Notes under the pieces: model-generated | Database searches by the model: none | Told to the model about the DNA's origin: nothing | Seen by the model: the letters and a program-made list of their open reading frames with translations, nothing else | Assembly: GCF_007833165.1 (NCBI RefSeq) | Contig: NZ_VOBQ01000011.1 | Span: 62,001 to 126,000 of the forward strand | Direction: 5' to 3' | DNA length: 64,000 nt | Origin: Caenimonas sedimenti | Lineage (GTDB): Bacteria; Pseudomonadota; Gammaproteobacteria; Burkholderiales; Burkholderiaceae_C | Translations under genes and position numbers: made by a program | In this document: positions 42,098-53,900 of the stretch, piece after piece | How the letters are laid out: each line of letters begins with the position of its first letter | Position numbering within the stretch: the first letter of the stretch is position 1

Positions 42098-43977
42098 ACG
42101 CCTCCGCCCCCAACGCCTGGCCCTTTCCCGGATTGCTGTGGGGCAGCTACCCGCAACGCACCTTGCCGATCGACGCGGACCCCCGCGCGGCGAGCTGGTG
42201 GCGCGGCCATTGGCGGCGGCTCGCGCGCGCCATCGCCAGCCAGGCGGCTGGCGGCCAAGCCTCCGTGCCGGAGGATCCGCTGGCGCGCCGGCTGCTGGCT
42301 GCGAGCCAGGCCCTGCGCGCCTCGCACGGCATCAACGTGCGCTGGCAGCAGGTGCTGGCCGCGCGGGCGCTGCTGGACCAGCGGCTGGTGGAGATGGCCA
42401 CCGGCGAAGGCAAGACCTACGCGCTCGCGCTGGCCGCCGCCGCCGCCGCGCAGGCGGGCACGCCGGTGCACGTGGTGACGGCGAACGACTACCTGGCGCA
42501 GCGCGATGCCGAAGCCCTGGCGCCGTTCTACGCGCGCCTGGGCCTGCGCTGCGACTTCGTCACCGAGCCCATGGACAGCGGACGGCGCCGCGTGGCCTAC
42601 GCCGCGGACGTCACCTATTGCACAGCCCGCGAACTCGGCTTCGACTACATGCGCGACGCCACTTCGCGGCCGGCGGCCGGTTCGCCGCTGCAGGAGCGCC
42701 TGGCGCCGGCGCCCGCACGCGAAGCGCCGGTGCTGCGCGGCCTGTGCATGGCCCTGCTGGACGAGGCCGACACGCTGCTGGTCGACGAGGCACGGACGCC
42801 GCTGGTGCTGTCCCAGGCGCGGCACGAAGCCGGCGAGGCGGCCTTCCTGCGCACGGCCTGGGAATGCGCGGCCACGCTGCGCGAACCGGCGCACTACCGG
42901 CTGAACGCCGACGCCAGCCGGGTCCGCCTGCTGCCCGCCGGACAGGCAGCACTGGCCGGGTGGCCCGCTGACGCGAATCCGCTGCACGGCCACCCCGCGC
43001 ACCGCGAGCAGGCACTGCTGCTGGCCTTGACCGCCTTGCACGTGCTGAAGCGCGACCGCGACTACATTGTGCGCGACGGCCGCATCGCGCTGGTGGACGA
43101 CACGACCGGGCGTGCATCGACCGGCCGGGCCTGGTCGCGCGGCCTGCACCAGATGGTCGAACTGAAGGAAGGCGTCACGGCGAGCGCGCGGGGCGAACCG
43201 GTGGCCCAGCTCACCTACCAGCGCTTCTTCGTGCGCTACCACCGGCTGGCCGGCCTGAGCGGCACGCTGCGGGAGGCCCGGCAGGAATTGCGCAAGGTCT
43301 ACGGCCTGTCGGTGTTCCAGGTGCCTTCGGAAAAGCCGCGGCTGGTGGGGCGCTCCGCCCCGCGCCTGTTCACGCACGGCGATGCGCTGTGGGACGCGGC
43401 GGCCGAGCGGGCGCTGGCGCTCGCCGGCGCCGGCCGCCCGGTGCTGGTGGGCACGGCCAGCGTGGCCGACGCCGAGCGGCTGGCCGCCCGGCTGCGCGCG
43501 GCGGGGGCGCCGCATGCGCTGCTCCACGCCGGCGCGAGCGCCCATGAGGCCGAAGTCGTGGCCCAGGCCGGCTGGCCTGGCCGGATCACCATCGCCACCA
43601 GCATGGCCGGGCGCGGCACCGACATCCTGCTCACGCCCGAAGCCCTGGCCGCGGGCGGACTGCACGTCATCCTCTGCCAGCTCAATGCATCCGCCCGCAT
43701 CGACCGTCAATTCACCGGCCGCGCCGGCCGCCAGGGCCAACCGGGCAGTGCCGACTGGTACGTGGCGGCCGATTTTCCCTTGCTGGCCCGTTGGGCCTCT
43801 CCATCACTGTCGCGTTGGATTGCCGGCACACCCCTGCCAGGAATCATGCTCCGTGCCTTCCTACGTGGAATCCAGGGTCTTGAAGCGCACACGCACTCGA
43901 AACATCGTGTAACACTGTGCCGTTGGGCCGCCATGCAAGAACAGCAGTTCGGATTCAGCCGCGACCTCTTCCTATGA
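42094..43977 (+). CDS. SecA-like translocase ATPase lacking the C-terminal SecA domains
   Basis: Protein of 627 residues clearly homologous to SecA motor domains: Walker A EMATGEGKTYALA (K107), Walker B LLDEADTLLVDEARTPLV (D223), a short preprotein-crosslinking insert, LKEGVTASARGEPVAQLTYQ, AGLSGTLREARQELRKVYGL, TIATSMAGRGTDILL and IDRQFTGRAGRQGQPGS. Canonical SecA has 800-900 residues. Here only about 75 follow the second motor domain, so the helical wing/scaffold is largely missing and the zinc-binding tail is absent. It is therefore an accessory, SecA2-like motor, probably dedicated to a substrate of this operon. GTG start overlaps the previous stop; ATGA overlap to the next gene. Confidence 0.88.
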   Translation: MNASAPNAWPFPGLLWGSYPQRTLPIDADPRAASWWRGHWRRLARAIASQAAGGQASVPEDPLARRLLAASQALRASHGINVRWQQVLAARALLDQRLVEMATGEGKTYALALAAAAAAQAGTPVHVVTANDYLAQRDAEALAPFYARLGLRCDFVTEPMDSGRRRVAYAADVTYCTARELGFDYMRDATSRPAAGSPLQERLAPAPAREAPVLRGLCMALLDEADTLLVDEARTPLVLSQARHEAGEAAFLRTAWECAATLREPAHYRLNADASRVRLLPAGQAALAGWPADANPLHGHPAHREQALLLALTALHVLKRDRDYIVRDGRIALVDDTTGRASTGRAWSRGLHQMVELKEGVTASARGEPVAQLTYQRFFVRYHRLAGLSGTLREARQELRKVYGLSVFQVPSEKPRLVGRSAPRLFTHGDALWDAAAERALALAGAGRPVLVGTASVADAERLAARLRAAGAPHALLHAGASAHEAEVVAQAGWPGRITIATSMAGRGTDILLTPEALAAGGLHVILCQLNASARIDRQFTGRAGRQGQPGSADWYVAADFPLLARWASPSLSRWIAGTPLPGIMLRAFLRGIQGLEAHTHSKHRVTLCRWAAMQEQQFGFSRDLFL

Positions 43978-44900
43978 AGTTTCTTTGTGCCTTGCCTTTT
44001 CTCGTGATGGCCGCCGCCGCGCAAGCGGCGCCGCCCCAGCCCCTGGGCTGCTTGATCGAGCCCTACCAGAGCTCGGACGTCGGCAGTCCCGTGGTGGGTG
44101 TCATCGAAACCCTGCACGTGGACCGCGGCGACCGGGTGACGCGCGGGCAGCCGCTGGCCACGCTGCGCGCGGACGTCGAGCGCTCTTCCGTCGCGGTCGC
44201 CGAAAGCCGCGCCCAGGCCGTGGGCGAAGTGCGCGCCGCCGAGGCCAACGCGGAGCTGGCGCGGCAGAAGCTCGCCCGCGCCGAAGACCTGGCGCGGCAG
44301 CAGTTCATTTCCACCCAGGCGGTGGAGCAGGCGCGGGCCGAGACCCGCGTCGCCGAGAACCGCCTGGCGCAGGCGCGCGAGCAGCAGGGCATCTACGCGC
44401 GTGAGCACGATCTGGCGCGTGCACAGCTGGGCCTGCGCACCATTCGCAGCCCCAGCAGCGGCGTGGTCGCTGACCGCTTCATGGCAGCCGGTGAGCGCGT
44501 GGAAGAGCGGCCGATCTTCCGTGTCGCCGTCGACGATCCGCTGCGCGCCGAGGTCGTGCTGCCGGCCAGCCTGTTCACCTCGGTGCGCATCGGCATGGCG
44601 ATGGCGATCCAGCCGGAGTTTCCGGGCGCGCCGCCGCGCAAGGCGCGTGTCGTGCTCGTGGATCGCGTGATCGAAGGCGCCAGCAACACCTTCCGCATCC
44701 GCCTGGAACTGCCCAACCCCGACCGCGCATTGCCGGCCGGGCTGCGCTGCAAGGCGGAGTTTTCCGACGTCGATTTCGCACTGACCCCGCCGGCACGGCG
44801 TCCCGCGCCCCAGCCGGCGGCAGCCGCCCTCAACCCGAACGGCGGCATGCAGTTGCGCGCTTCGCCCACGCTGGGAGCCGTCCCGGCCGGGCGGCCCTGA
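43974..44900 (+). CDS. Periplasmic HlyD/RND-type adaptor protein
   Basis: Protein of 308 residues. It has a clear signal peptide (MKFLCALPFLVMAAAAQA, cleavage near residue 18), then the lipoyl half GSPVVGVIETLHVDRGDRVTRGQ, a long coiled-coil hairpin (about residues 60-140), RTIRSPSSGVVADRFMAAGE as the second lipoyl half, and beta-barrel sequence with FTSVRIGMAMAI. It lacks a membrane anchor apart from the signal and ends in a Pro/Ala-rich tail. It is a second adaptor in the operon, presumably bridging inner- and outer-membrane parts, although no outer-membrane channel or ABC ATPase is encoded nearby. It overlaps the SecA-like gene by 4 nt and precedes the giant gene by 13 nt. Confidence 0.83.
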   Translation: MKFLCALPFLVMAAAAQAAPPQPLGCLIEPYQSSDVGSPVVGVIETLHVDRGDRVTRGQPLATLRADVERSSVAVAESRAQAVGEVRAAEANAELARQKLARAEDLARQQFISTQAVEQARAETRVAENRLAQAREQQGIYAREHDLARAQLGLRTIRSPSSGVVADRFMAAGERVEERPIFRVAVDDPLRAEVVLPASLFTSVRIGMAMAIQPEFPGAPPRKARVVLVDRVIEGASNTFRIRLELPNPDRALPAGLRCKAEFSDVDFALTPPARRPAPQPAAAALNPNGGMQLRASPTLGAVPAGRP

Positions 44901-44913
44901 CCCGGGATCCGCC

Positions 44914-47900
44914 GTGCTGCGCTGGCTGGCCGCGAACAGGCAACGTCCCAAGCGGCGTGCCGTGCCCGTGGCCGAGGCCATGGAGCCGCGCATCCTGTAT
45001 TCGGCGGATCTCGCGGCCACGCTGCTGGGCGGCACCGCCAACGATCCGGCGATCGAGCGCTACACCGCCAGCGGCGCCCTGGCCGCACCCGCCGCGACCT
45101 GGACCGAAGCGAACGTGCGTGCGGCCTTCGCGCTGACGCCGCTGCAGTTCGAGCGCAATCAAGGCCAGTATGCCGACGGCGTCGACTTCGCCGCGTTCGG
45201 CAGCGGCTACGGCATCCAGCTGAGCGGCGGCAACGCCGAGATCCGGCTGGCCGGCGCCGCCCAGCCCGTGCGGCTGGAACTGGTCGGCGCGCAGGCGGAT
45301 GGCGCCGAAGGCGAAGGCCTGCTCGCCACCCGCACCAACCACCTGCTGGGCGCCGACGCATCCACCTGGCACACCGACATCGACAACTACGCAGGCGCCA
45401 TCTTTCGCGGCGTCTACGACGGCATCGATGTGCGCTACTACGGCAACCAGCAGGAACTGGAATACGACTTCCTGCTGGCGCCGGGGGCGTCGGTGCAGCA
45501 GCTGCTGCTGCGTTTCGATGGCGTGGACGCGGTCAATCTTGATGCGCAAGGCAACCTCATGCTGCGGGTGTCTGGCACCGCCCACGACCTGGTGTTCCAG
45601 GCGCCCGTGAGCTATCAGCTCGGCGAGAACGGCCAGCGCGAGGCCGTGACCAGCCGCTACGAGCTGCACGCCGACGGAAGCATCGGCTTCGTGCTGGGCG
45701 CCTATGACGCGGGCCGCGCGCTGGTGATCGACCCCGTCCTGACCCACGCCACGTACTTCGGCGGCACGGGTGGCGAATCGGCACTGGGCGTCGCCTTCGG
45801 CAGCGACGGCTCGATCTACGTGACGGGCCGCACCACGTCGACCGCGGGCGACCTCGCGCCGCGGATCGGGCCCAACGACAACCAGGACATCTACGTCGCC
45901 AAGTTCACGGCGGACCTCGGCACGCTGGTTTATGCCACCCGAATCGGTGGCGACAGTGACGATCAGGGCAATGCCATCGCTGTCGATGCCGCCGGCAACG
46001 CGGCGGTGGTCGGCTGGACGAAGTCCGACAATTTCCCCACGGTGGCGGCGGCCGATGGCACCGACAACGACGATGACGCCGTCGTCTTGAAGCTCAACAG
46101 CGCCGGCAATGCCCTGGTCTTCAGCACCTACTTCGGCGATACCAAGAAGGACGCAGGCACGGCGGTTGCCGTGGACGGCAGCGGCAACGTCTATGCGGCC
46201 GGCATGGTGGAGCGCAACGGGCTGCTGGGCCTGGGGCTGCTCGGGAATTCCGAGAACGCGTTCCTCAACAAGTATTCGCCCACGGGGGCGCTCCTCTACC
46301 AGAAGGACTATGGCGGTTCCGACAAGGACTCCGCCGCCGGCGTGGCGGTGGACGCCGCGGGCAATGCGTACCTCGTCGGTACGACCAAGTCGGACGACAA
46401 CGTCACACCCGGCGGCGCCCAGACCAACGAACAGGGCGGCGAGGACGCTTTCCTGGCGAGGTACAACGCGGCCGGCACCTTGGTCTACGCGACCTACATC
46501 GGTGACGACAAGGAAGACGTCGCCACCGGCGTGGCGATCGACGGCACCGGTAAGGCGTACGTCATCGGGACCACCAAGGACCCGCTCGCGTCGAACTTCG
46601 CGACCACCGCCGGCGCCTATGGCACGACGAAGTTCCAGCACGAGACCGGCTTCCTGCGCATCTACGACACGACGCAGAGCGGGGCCGGTTCGATGGTGTA
46701 TTCGTCGTTCATCGGCGGCTCGCGCGACGCCGGCGGCAACCTCGACTCGGGCCTGAGGGACCGGCCGACCGGCATCGCGGTGATCGATGGCCGCGTCGTC
46801 ATCGCCGGCACCACCACCACCTCCAATTTCGCAACGACCGCCGATGCGGTGCGCCAGACCAACACCGGCAGCAGCGGCTTCCTGCTGGTGCTCGACACCA
46901 CCCAGAACGGCGCGGCCGAACTGCAGTACGGGACCTACTACGGCAACAACCTGTCGGTCAGTGCGCTCGCCGCACGGGGCAACAGCGTGGTGCTTGCCGG
47001 CGCCACCGGCACCGGCGGGCTCGCCACGGCGGACGGCTACCGCACCACGGCTGCCGGCGGGCAGGATGCGCTGGTCGCGTTGTTCTCGCTCTTCAACACG
47101 GCCCCGACCCTTGCCGGCGCCGCCAACTTCCCGGCGGTCGTGGAAGACGCGGCCGCAGGCACGGGCCTGCTGGTGAGCGCGTTGATCGCCGGGCAGACCA
47201 CCGATGCCGACGTGGGTGCGCTCACCGGCATCGCCGTCACCGCCGCCGACAGCACCAACGGCAGCTGGGAATTCAGCCTGAACGGCACCACCTGGTCGGC
47301 CATGGCCGCGCCATCCGCGGCCAGCGCCCTGCTGCTCGCCGCTGACGCGCAGACCCGCGTGCGCTTCGTGCCGGGGGCCAACTTCAGCGGCGGCAGCAGC
47401 ATCACGTTCCGCGCCTGGGATCGCACGAGTGGGACGGCCGGCACGACCGCCTCCGTCTCGGTGAATGGCGGCACGACCGCGTTCAGCACGGCGACCGCGA
47501 CCAGCAGCATCAGCGTGACGCCCGTCAACGACGCGCCGGTGCGGACCGCGGGCACCGTGGCCGCCCTGACCGTGCTGGAGAACTCCGGCACCACGTCGCT
47601 CGGCCTCGGCGGCATCGCCTATGGGCCGGGTGGCGGTGCGGATGAAGCGGCGCAGACCTTGACGTACACCGTGACGGCCGTCCCGGGCCCGGCCCTCGGC
47701 GACGTGGTGCTCGCCAACGGCACGACCGTGGTCACTGCCGGCACGCCGTACAGCCTGGCGGACCTCCAGGGCATGCAGTTCCGCGCCGCGGCGGGCGCCA
47801 ATGGCGGCCCGCAGACTTTCAGCTTCCGCGTGCAGGACAGCGGCGGCACAGCCGGCGGCGGCGAAGACGAACTGGTCGAATCCATCGACATCCGGATCGC

Positions 47901-50900
47901 CACGACCAACCAGGCGCCGGTGCTGAATGGCGCCAACAACCTGGCCGGCGTGCTCGAAGATGCCACCGGCAACACGGGCACCCTCGTGAGCGCGCTGATC
48001 GCCGGGCAGATCACCGATGCCAACAACAACGCGACCACCGGCATCGCAGTGACCGCGACCGATGGCAGCAACGGCACCTGGGAGTTCACCACGAACGGCG
48101 GTGGCCACTGGTATTCGCTGGACAGCGTGAGCGCCAGCGCCGCGCGCCTGCTCTCCGCCGATACGCTGACGCGCGTTCGCTTCTTGCCCGATGCGAACTG
48201 GAACGGCACGGCCGCCCCCGGCATCACCTTCCACGCCTGGGACCGCACCAGCGGCACGGCCGGCGGCCTGGCGGACGTGACCGTCAACGGCGGCAACACG
48301 GCCTTCAGCAGCGCCTCGGCCAGCAGCGCGGTCACGGTGACGCCGGTCAACGACGCGCCCGTGCGCACCGCCGGGACGGTCGCGAACCTGACGGTGGCCG
48401 AGGATTCGGGCCTCACGTCGCTGGGCCTGGGCTCGCTGGTCCACGGCCCGGGCGGTGGCGCCGATGAATCCACGCAGACCTTGACGTACACGGTGACCGC
48501 GGTGCCCGCGCCGGCCCTGGGCGACGTCGTCCTGGCAGATGGCACGACCGTCGTCGCAGTCTCGACGAGCTACAGCGCCGCGCAGGTCACGGGCATGCAG
48601 TTCCGCGCCACGCCCGGCGCGAGCGGCGGCCCGGAGACCTTCAGCTTCCGCGTGCAGGACAACGGTGGCACGGCCGACGGCGGTTCCGACCAGCTGGTGG
48701 AGACGCTGTCCCTCACGGTCACGCCCGGCAACGCGGCGCCCGTGCTGACGGGCGCGACGCCGATGCCGGTCATCTTCGAAGACGATGCGAGCCCGGCGCC
48801 CCGCAACATCATCGCCCTGCTGGGTGGCAACGTGACCGATGCCGATGCGGGCGCCCTCGAAGGCATCGCGATCATCGCGGCCGACACCACCAACGGCCAC
48901 TGGCAGTTCACCCTCGACGGCGGGAACAACTGGGCGGACATCGGCGCGGTCTCCAACAGCAATGCGCGCCTGCTCGCCTCCGACGCCCAGACCCGCATCC
49001 GCTTCGTGCCCGACGCGGACTGGAACGGCACCTCCGGCGCGCTCGAATTCCGCGCCTGGGACCAGACGCGCGGGACCGCGGGCCAGGCCTTCGGCGACGC
49101 CAGCAGCAACGGCGGCACCACCGCGTTCAGCAGCGGCACGGCCTCGGTGGCAGTGAACGTCACCCCGGTGAACGACGCACCGGTGCGCTCGGCGGGCACG
49201 CGCAACGACCTGACCGTGCTCGAGAACTCGGGCCTGACGTCGCTTGGCCTCACCGGGCTGGCCTACTCCCCCGGTGGTGGCGCAGACGAGGCAGCGCAGA
49301 CCCTGACGTACACCGTGACGGCCGTGCCGGCGGGGGCCCTGGGCGACATCGTGCTGGCCGACGGAACGACCGTCGTCACGGCGGCCACCAACTACTCGCT
49401 CGCTCAGATCGAAGGCATGCAGTTCCGCGCGGCGGCCAACGCGAGCGGCGGCCCGCAGACTTTCAGCTTCCGCGTGCAGGACAACGGCGGCACGGCGAAT
49501 GGCGGCGTGGACAGCCTGGTCGAATCGTTGTCGATCACCATCTCGAACGCGAACCAGGCGCCGGTGCTGGCCGGTGCCAATGCGATGGCTGGCATCCTCG
49601 AAGACACCGCCACCAACACCGGCACGCTCGTCAGCGCGCTGATCGCCGGCCAGGTCAGCGACGGCAACGTCGGTGCCACCAGCGGCATCGCCGTCATTGG
49701 CGTGGATGCCACCAACGGCGCCTGGCAGTACTCCACCGATGGCGGCACCAACTGGACGTCGCTGGCCGGCACCTCGAACGCCAGCGCACGCCTGCTCGCG
49801 GCCGATGCACAGACGCGTGTGCGCTTCATGCCGAATGCGAACTGGAACGGCACGGTCGCCAGCGGCGTCACCTTCCGCGCGTGGGACCAGACCACGGGCA
49901 CGGCGGGTGCGCTGGCCGATGCGAGCGCGACCGGCGGCGGCACGGCCTTCAGCAGTGCCAGCGCCAGCAGCGGCATCGCCGTCACGGCGGTGAACGACGC
50001 GCCCACGCGAATCACCGGGACGGCCGGCAACCTGACGGTGCTGGAGAACTCGGGCACGACGCCGCTGCCCCTCGCCGGACTGGCTTATTCCGCGGGCGGC
50101 GGCGCGGACGAAGCGGCGCAAACGCTGACGTACACCGTGACGGGGCTCCCGCCGGCGGCCTTCGGCGACATCGTGCTGGCCGATGGCACGACGGTGGTCA
50201 CGACCACGGGCTACTCGCTGGCGCAACTCGAGGGCATGCAGTTCCGCGGTGCCGCCAACGCCACCGGCGGTCCTCAGACTTTCAGCTTCCGCGTGCAGGA
50301 CAACGGCGGCACGGCCAATGGCGGCGCGGACAGCCTGGTCGAGTCCGTGTCGATCACCATTTCGAACGCCAACCAGGCGCCCGTGTTGTCCGGCGCCAAT
50401 GCGATGGCGGACATCCTCGAAGACGCGGCCACCAACACCGGCACGCTCGTCAGCGTGCTGGTCGCGGGCCATGTGAGCGATGGCAACGTGGGCGCCGTGA
50501 CGGGCATCGCGGTCGCCGCCGTCGACACGGCGAACGGCGCCTGGCAGTACACCACCGACGGCGGCACCAACTGGGCGTCGCTGGCGGGCAGCTCCGATGC
50601 CAATGCGCGTCTGCTCGCTTCGGACGCGCAAACCCGCATCCGCTTCGTGCCGGACGCGGACTGGAACGGCAACGTTGCGAGCGGGATCACGTTCCGCGCC
50701 TGGGACCAGAGCTCAGGCACCGCGGGCGGGCTCGCCGACGCCACCGCCAACGGCGGCGGCTCGGCCTTCAGCGCGGCGACGGCCAGCAGCAGCATCGTGG
50801 TGACCGCCGTCAACGACGCCCCGGTGCGCACCGGCGGAACGGTGGCCAACCTCACCGTGCTGGAAAACTCCGGCGTGACTTCCCTGGGACTGGCCGGCCT

Positions 50901-53900
50901 GGGCTACGGCCCGGGCGGCGCCGCGGACGAGGCGGGGCAGGCGCTGACCTTCACGGTCACCGCCGTGCCCGCCGCGTCGCTCGGCGACATCCTGCTGGGC
51001 GACGGCACGACGCTGGTGACCGCGGGGCCGCTCTATTCGCTCGCCCAGATCGAAGGGATGCAGTTCCGCGCGGCGGCCAACGCCAGCGGCGGCCCGCAGA
51101 CCTTCAGCTTCCGGGTGCAGGACGGCGGTGGCACCGCGAATGGCGGTTCGGACAGCCTGACTGAATCGCTCGCCATCACCATCTCCACCGCCAACCAGGC
51201 CCCGGTGCTGCTGGGCGCGAATCCGATGGCGACGCTGCTCGAAGATGCGGCCGCCGACAACGGCACCCTCGTCAGCACGCTCATCGCCGGCCAGATCAAC
51301 GACCCCAACGCTGGCGCAGCCAGCGGCATCGCGGTGGTGGCCACGGATACGGCGCACGGCGCCTGGCAGTATTCCGTGGATGGCGGCGCCAACTGGGTGT
51401 CGCTGGCGGGCGCGTCGCCCACCAGCGCGCGCCTGCTCGGCGCCGACGCGCTGACGCGGGTGCGCTTCGTTCCGGACACCCACTGGAACGGCGCGGTCGC
51501 CACCGGACTCACGTTCCGCGCGTGGGACCAAGCGGCCGGCACGGCAGGAGGCGTGGCCGATGTCACGACCAACGGCGGCGCCTCGGCGTTCAGCACGGCC
51601 ACCGCCAGCACCAGCATCGCCGTCACCTCGGTGAACGACGCGCCGGTGCGGACGGCCGGCAGCGTCGCCAATCTGGCGGTGCCCGAGAACTCCGGTCTCA
51701 GTTCGCTCGGCCTGGCTGGGCTGACCTACTCGGTGGGCGGTGGCACGGACGAGGCCGCGCAATCGCTGGACTACGTGGTCACCGCCGTGCCGGGCGCGGC
51801 GCTCGGGGACATCGTGCTCGCGGATGGCACCACCGTCGTGGCGGCCAATACCCTCTACAGCCTCGCGGACCTCCGTGGCATGCAGTTCCGCGCGGCAGCG
51901 AACGCCAGCGGGGGGCCGCAGGCCTTCAGCTTCCGCGTGCAGGACGACGGCGGCACGGCGAACGGCGGCGCGGACACGCTCACCGAATCGCTGGCCATCA
52001 CCATCTCCACCGCCAACCAGGCGCCCGTGCTGGCTGGCGCGAATGCGCTGGCCGGCATCCTCGAGGACGCGGCGGCGAACAGCGGCACCCTCGTCAGCGC
52101 GCTGGTCGCCGGCCAGGTGAGCGACGCCAACGCCGGTGCAAGCAGCGGCATCGCCGTCGTGGGCACCGACGGCACCAACGGTGCCTGGCAGTACTCGACC
52201 GATGGCGGCGCCAACTGGACGTCGCTGGCCGGCGCCAACGCCGGCAACGCGCGGCTGCTGGCCTCGGATGCGCTCACGCGGGTGCGTTTCGTGCCTGCCA
52301 CCGATTGGAACGGCAGCGTGGCCGCCGGCATCACGTTCCGGGCCTGGGACCAGACCAGCGGCACCGCAGGCGGCGTGGCCGACGTGACGGTGAACGGCGG
52401 CGGCACGGCGTTCAGTGCCGCGACGGCGAGCAGCGGCATCGCGGTGACGCCGGTGAACGACGCGCCGGTGCGCAGCGGCGGCAACGTGGCCGACCTCACC
52501 GTGCTCGAGAACTCCGGGACCACGCCACTGGGCCTGACCGGCCTGGCCTACGTGCCGGGCGGTGGCATCGATGAAAGCGCGCAGACCTTCACCTACACCG
52601 TCACCGCCGTGCCCACGGCCGCCTTCGGCACCATCGTGCTGGCCGACGGCACCACGGCCGTCGCGGCGAACACGAGCTACTCCCTGGCTCAGCTCCAAGG
52701 CATGCAGTTCCGCACGGCGGCCGGCGCCACCGGCGGCCCGCAGACCTTCAGCTTCCGGGCGCAGGACAGCGGCGGCACAGCCAATGGCGGCGTGGACAGC
52801 ATCACCGAATCGCTCGCCATCTCTATCACGGCATCGAACCAGGCGCCGGTGCTCGCCGGTGCGAATGCGCTGACGGCCACGCTCGAAGACGCAGCCACCA
52901 ACAACGGCACGCTGGTCAGCAGCCTGATCGCCGGCCAGGTCACCGACGCGAACGCCGGCGCGCTGCGCGGGATCGCCGTCGTCGCGGTCGACATGACTGA
53001 CGGCGTCTGGCAGTTCAGCACCGACGGCGGCGGCAACTGGTCGCCACTGGCGGGTGTGTCGGCCACCAGCGCCCGCCTGCTGGGCTCCGATGCGCTGACC
53101 CGCGTGCGCTTCCTGCCCGCGGCCGACTGGAACGGCACCGTCGCCGCCGGCCTCACCTTCCGGGCCTGGGACCAGACCAGCGGCACGGCCGGCGCGCTGG
53201 CCGACGTTTCGGTCAACGGAGCGGGCACCGCGTTCAGCGCCACCACCGCCAGCAGCAGCATCACCGTGGATCCGGTCAACGACGCGCCGTTCCGCTCGGC
53301 CGGCACGTTGGCGCCCCTCACGGTGCTGGAAAATTCCGGCACCACCACGCTCGGCCTGGCGGGCCTGAGCTACGCCCCCGGCGGCGGCGCGGACGAAGGC
53401 ACGCAATCGTTCACCTATACCGTCACGGCGGTGCCCAGCGCGACACTGGGCGACATCGTGCTGGCGGACAACAGCACCGTGGTCACCTCCGGCACCGCGT
53501 ACAACCTGACCGAACTGCGGGGCATGCAGTTCCGCGCGGCCGCCGGTGCGAACGGCGGCCCCCTGAGCTTCAGTTTCCGGGTGGAGGACGACGGCGGCAC
53601 GGCCGGCGGCGGCGTCAACAGCCTGAACGAGTCGCTCGACATCTCGATCTCGACGGTGAACCAGGCGCCGGTGCTGGCTGGCGCCAACAACTTCGGCAAC
53701 ATCCTGGAAGACGTCACCGGCCACACGGGCCTGCTGGTCACCGGCCTCATCGCCGGCCGCGTCAGCGATGCGAACAACAACGCCAGCAACGGCATCGCGG
53801 TGGTCGCCGTCGACAACTCCGGCGGCCAATGGCAGTACACCACCGACGGCGGCACCAACTGGCAGGGGCTGGGTGGCGTCTCCACCGGTGCCGCGCGGCT

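Noticed and set aside
44830..50631. Very long open frame (about 1930 codons) on the minus strand opposite the giant protein gene
   Set aside because: It arises from the high GC content and the repeat periodicity; its translation is a low-complexity Arg/Gly/Ala/Val/His mix with no domain, and the plus strand has clear repeats and motifs.
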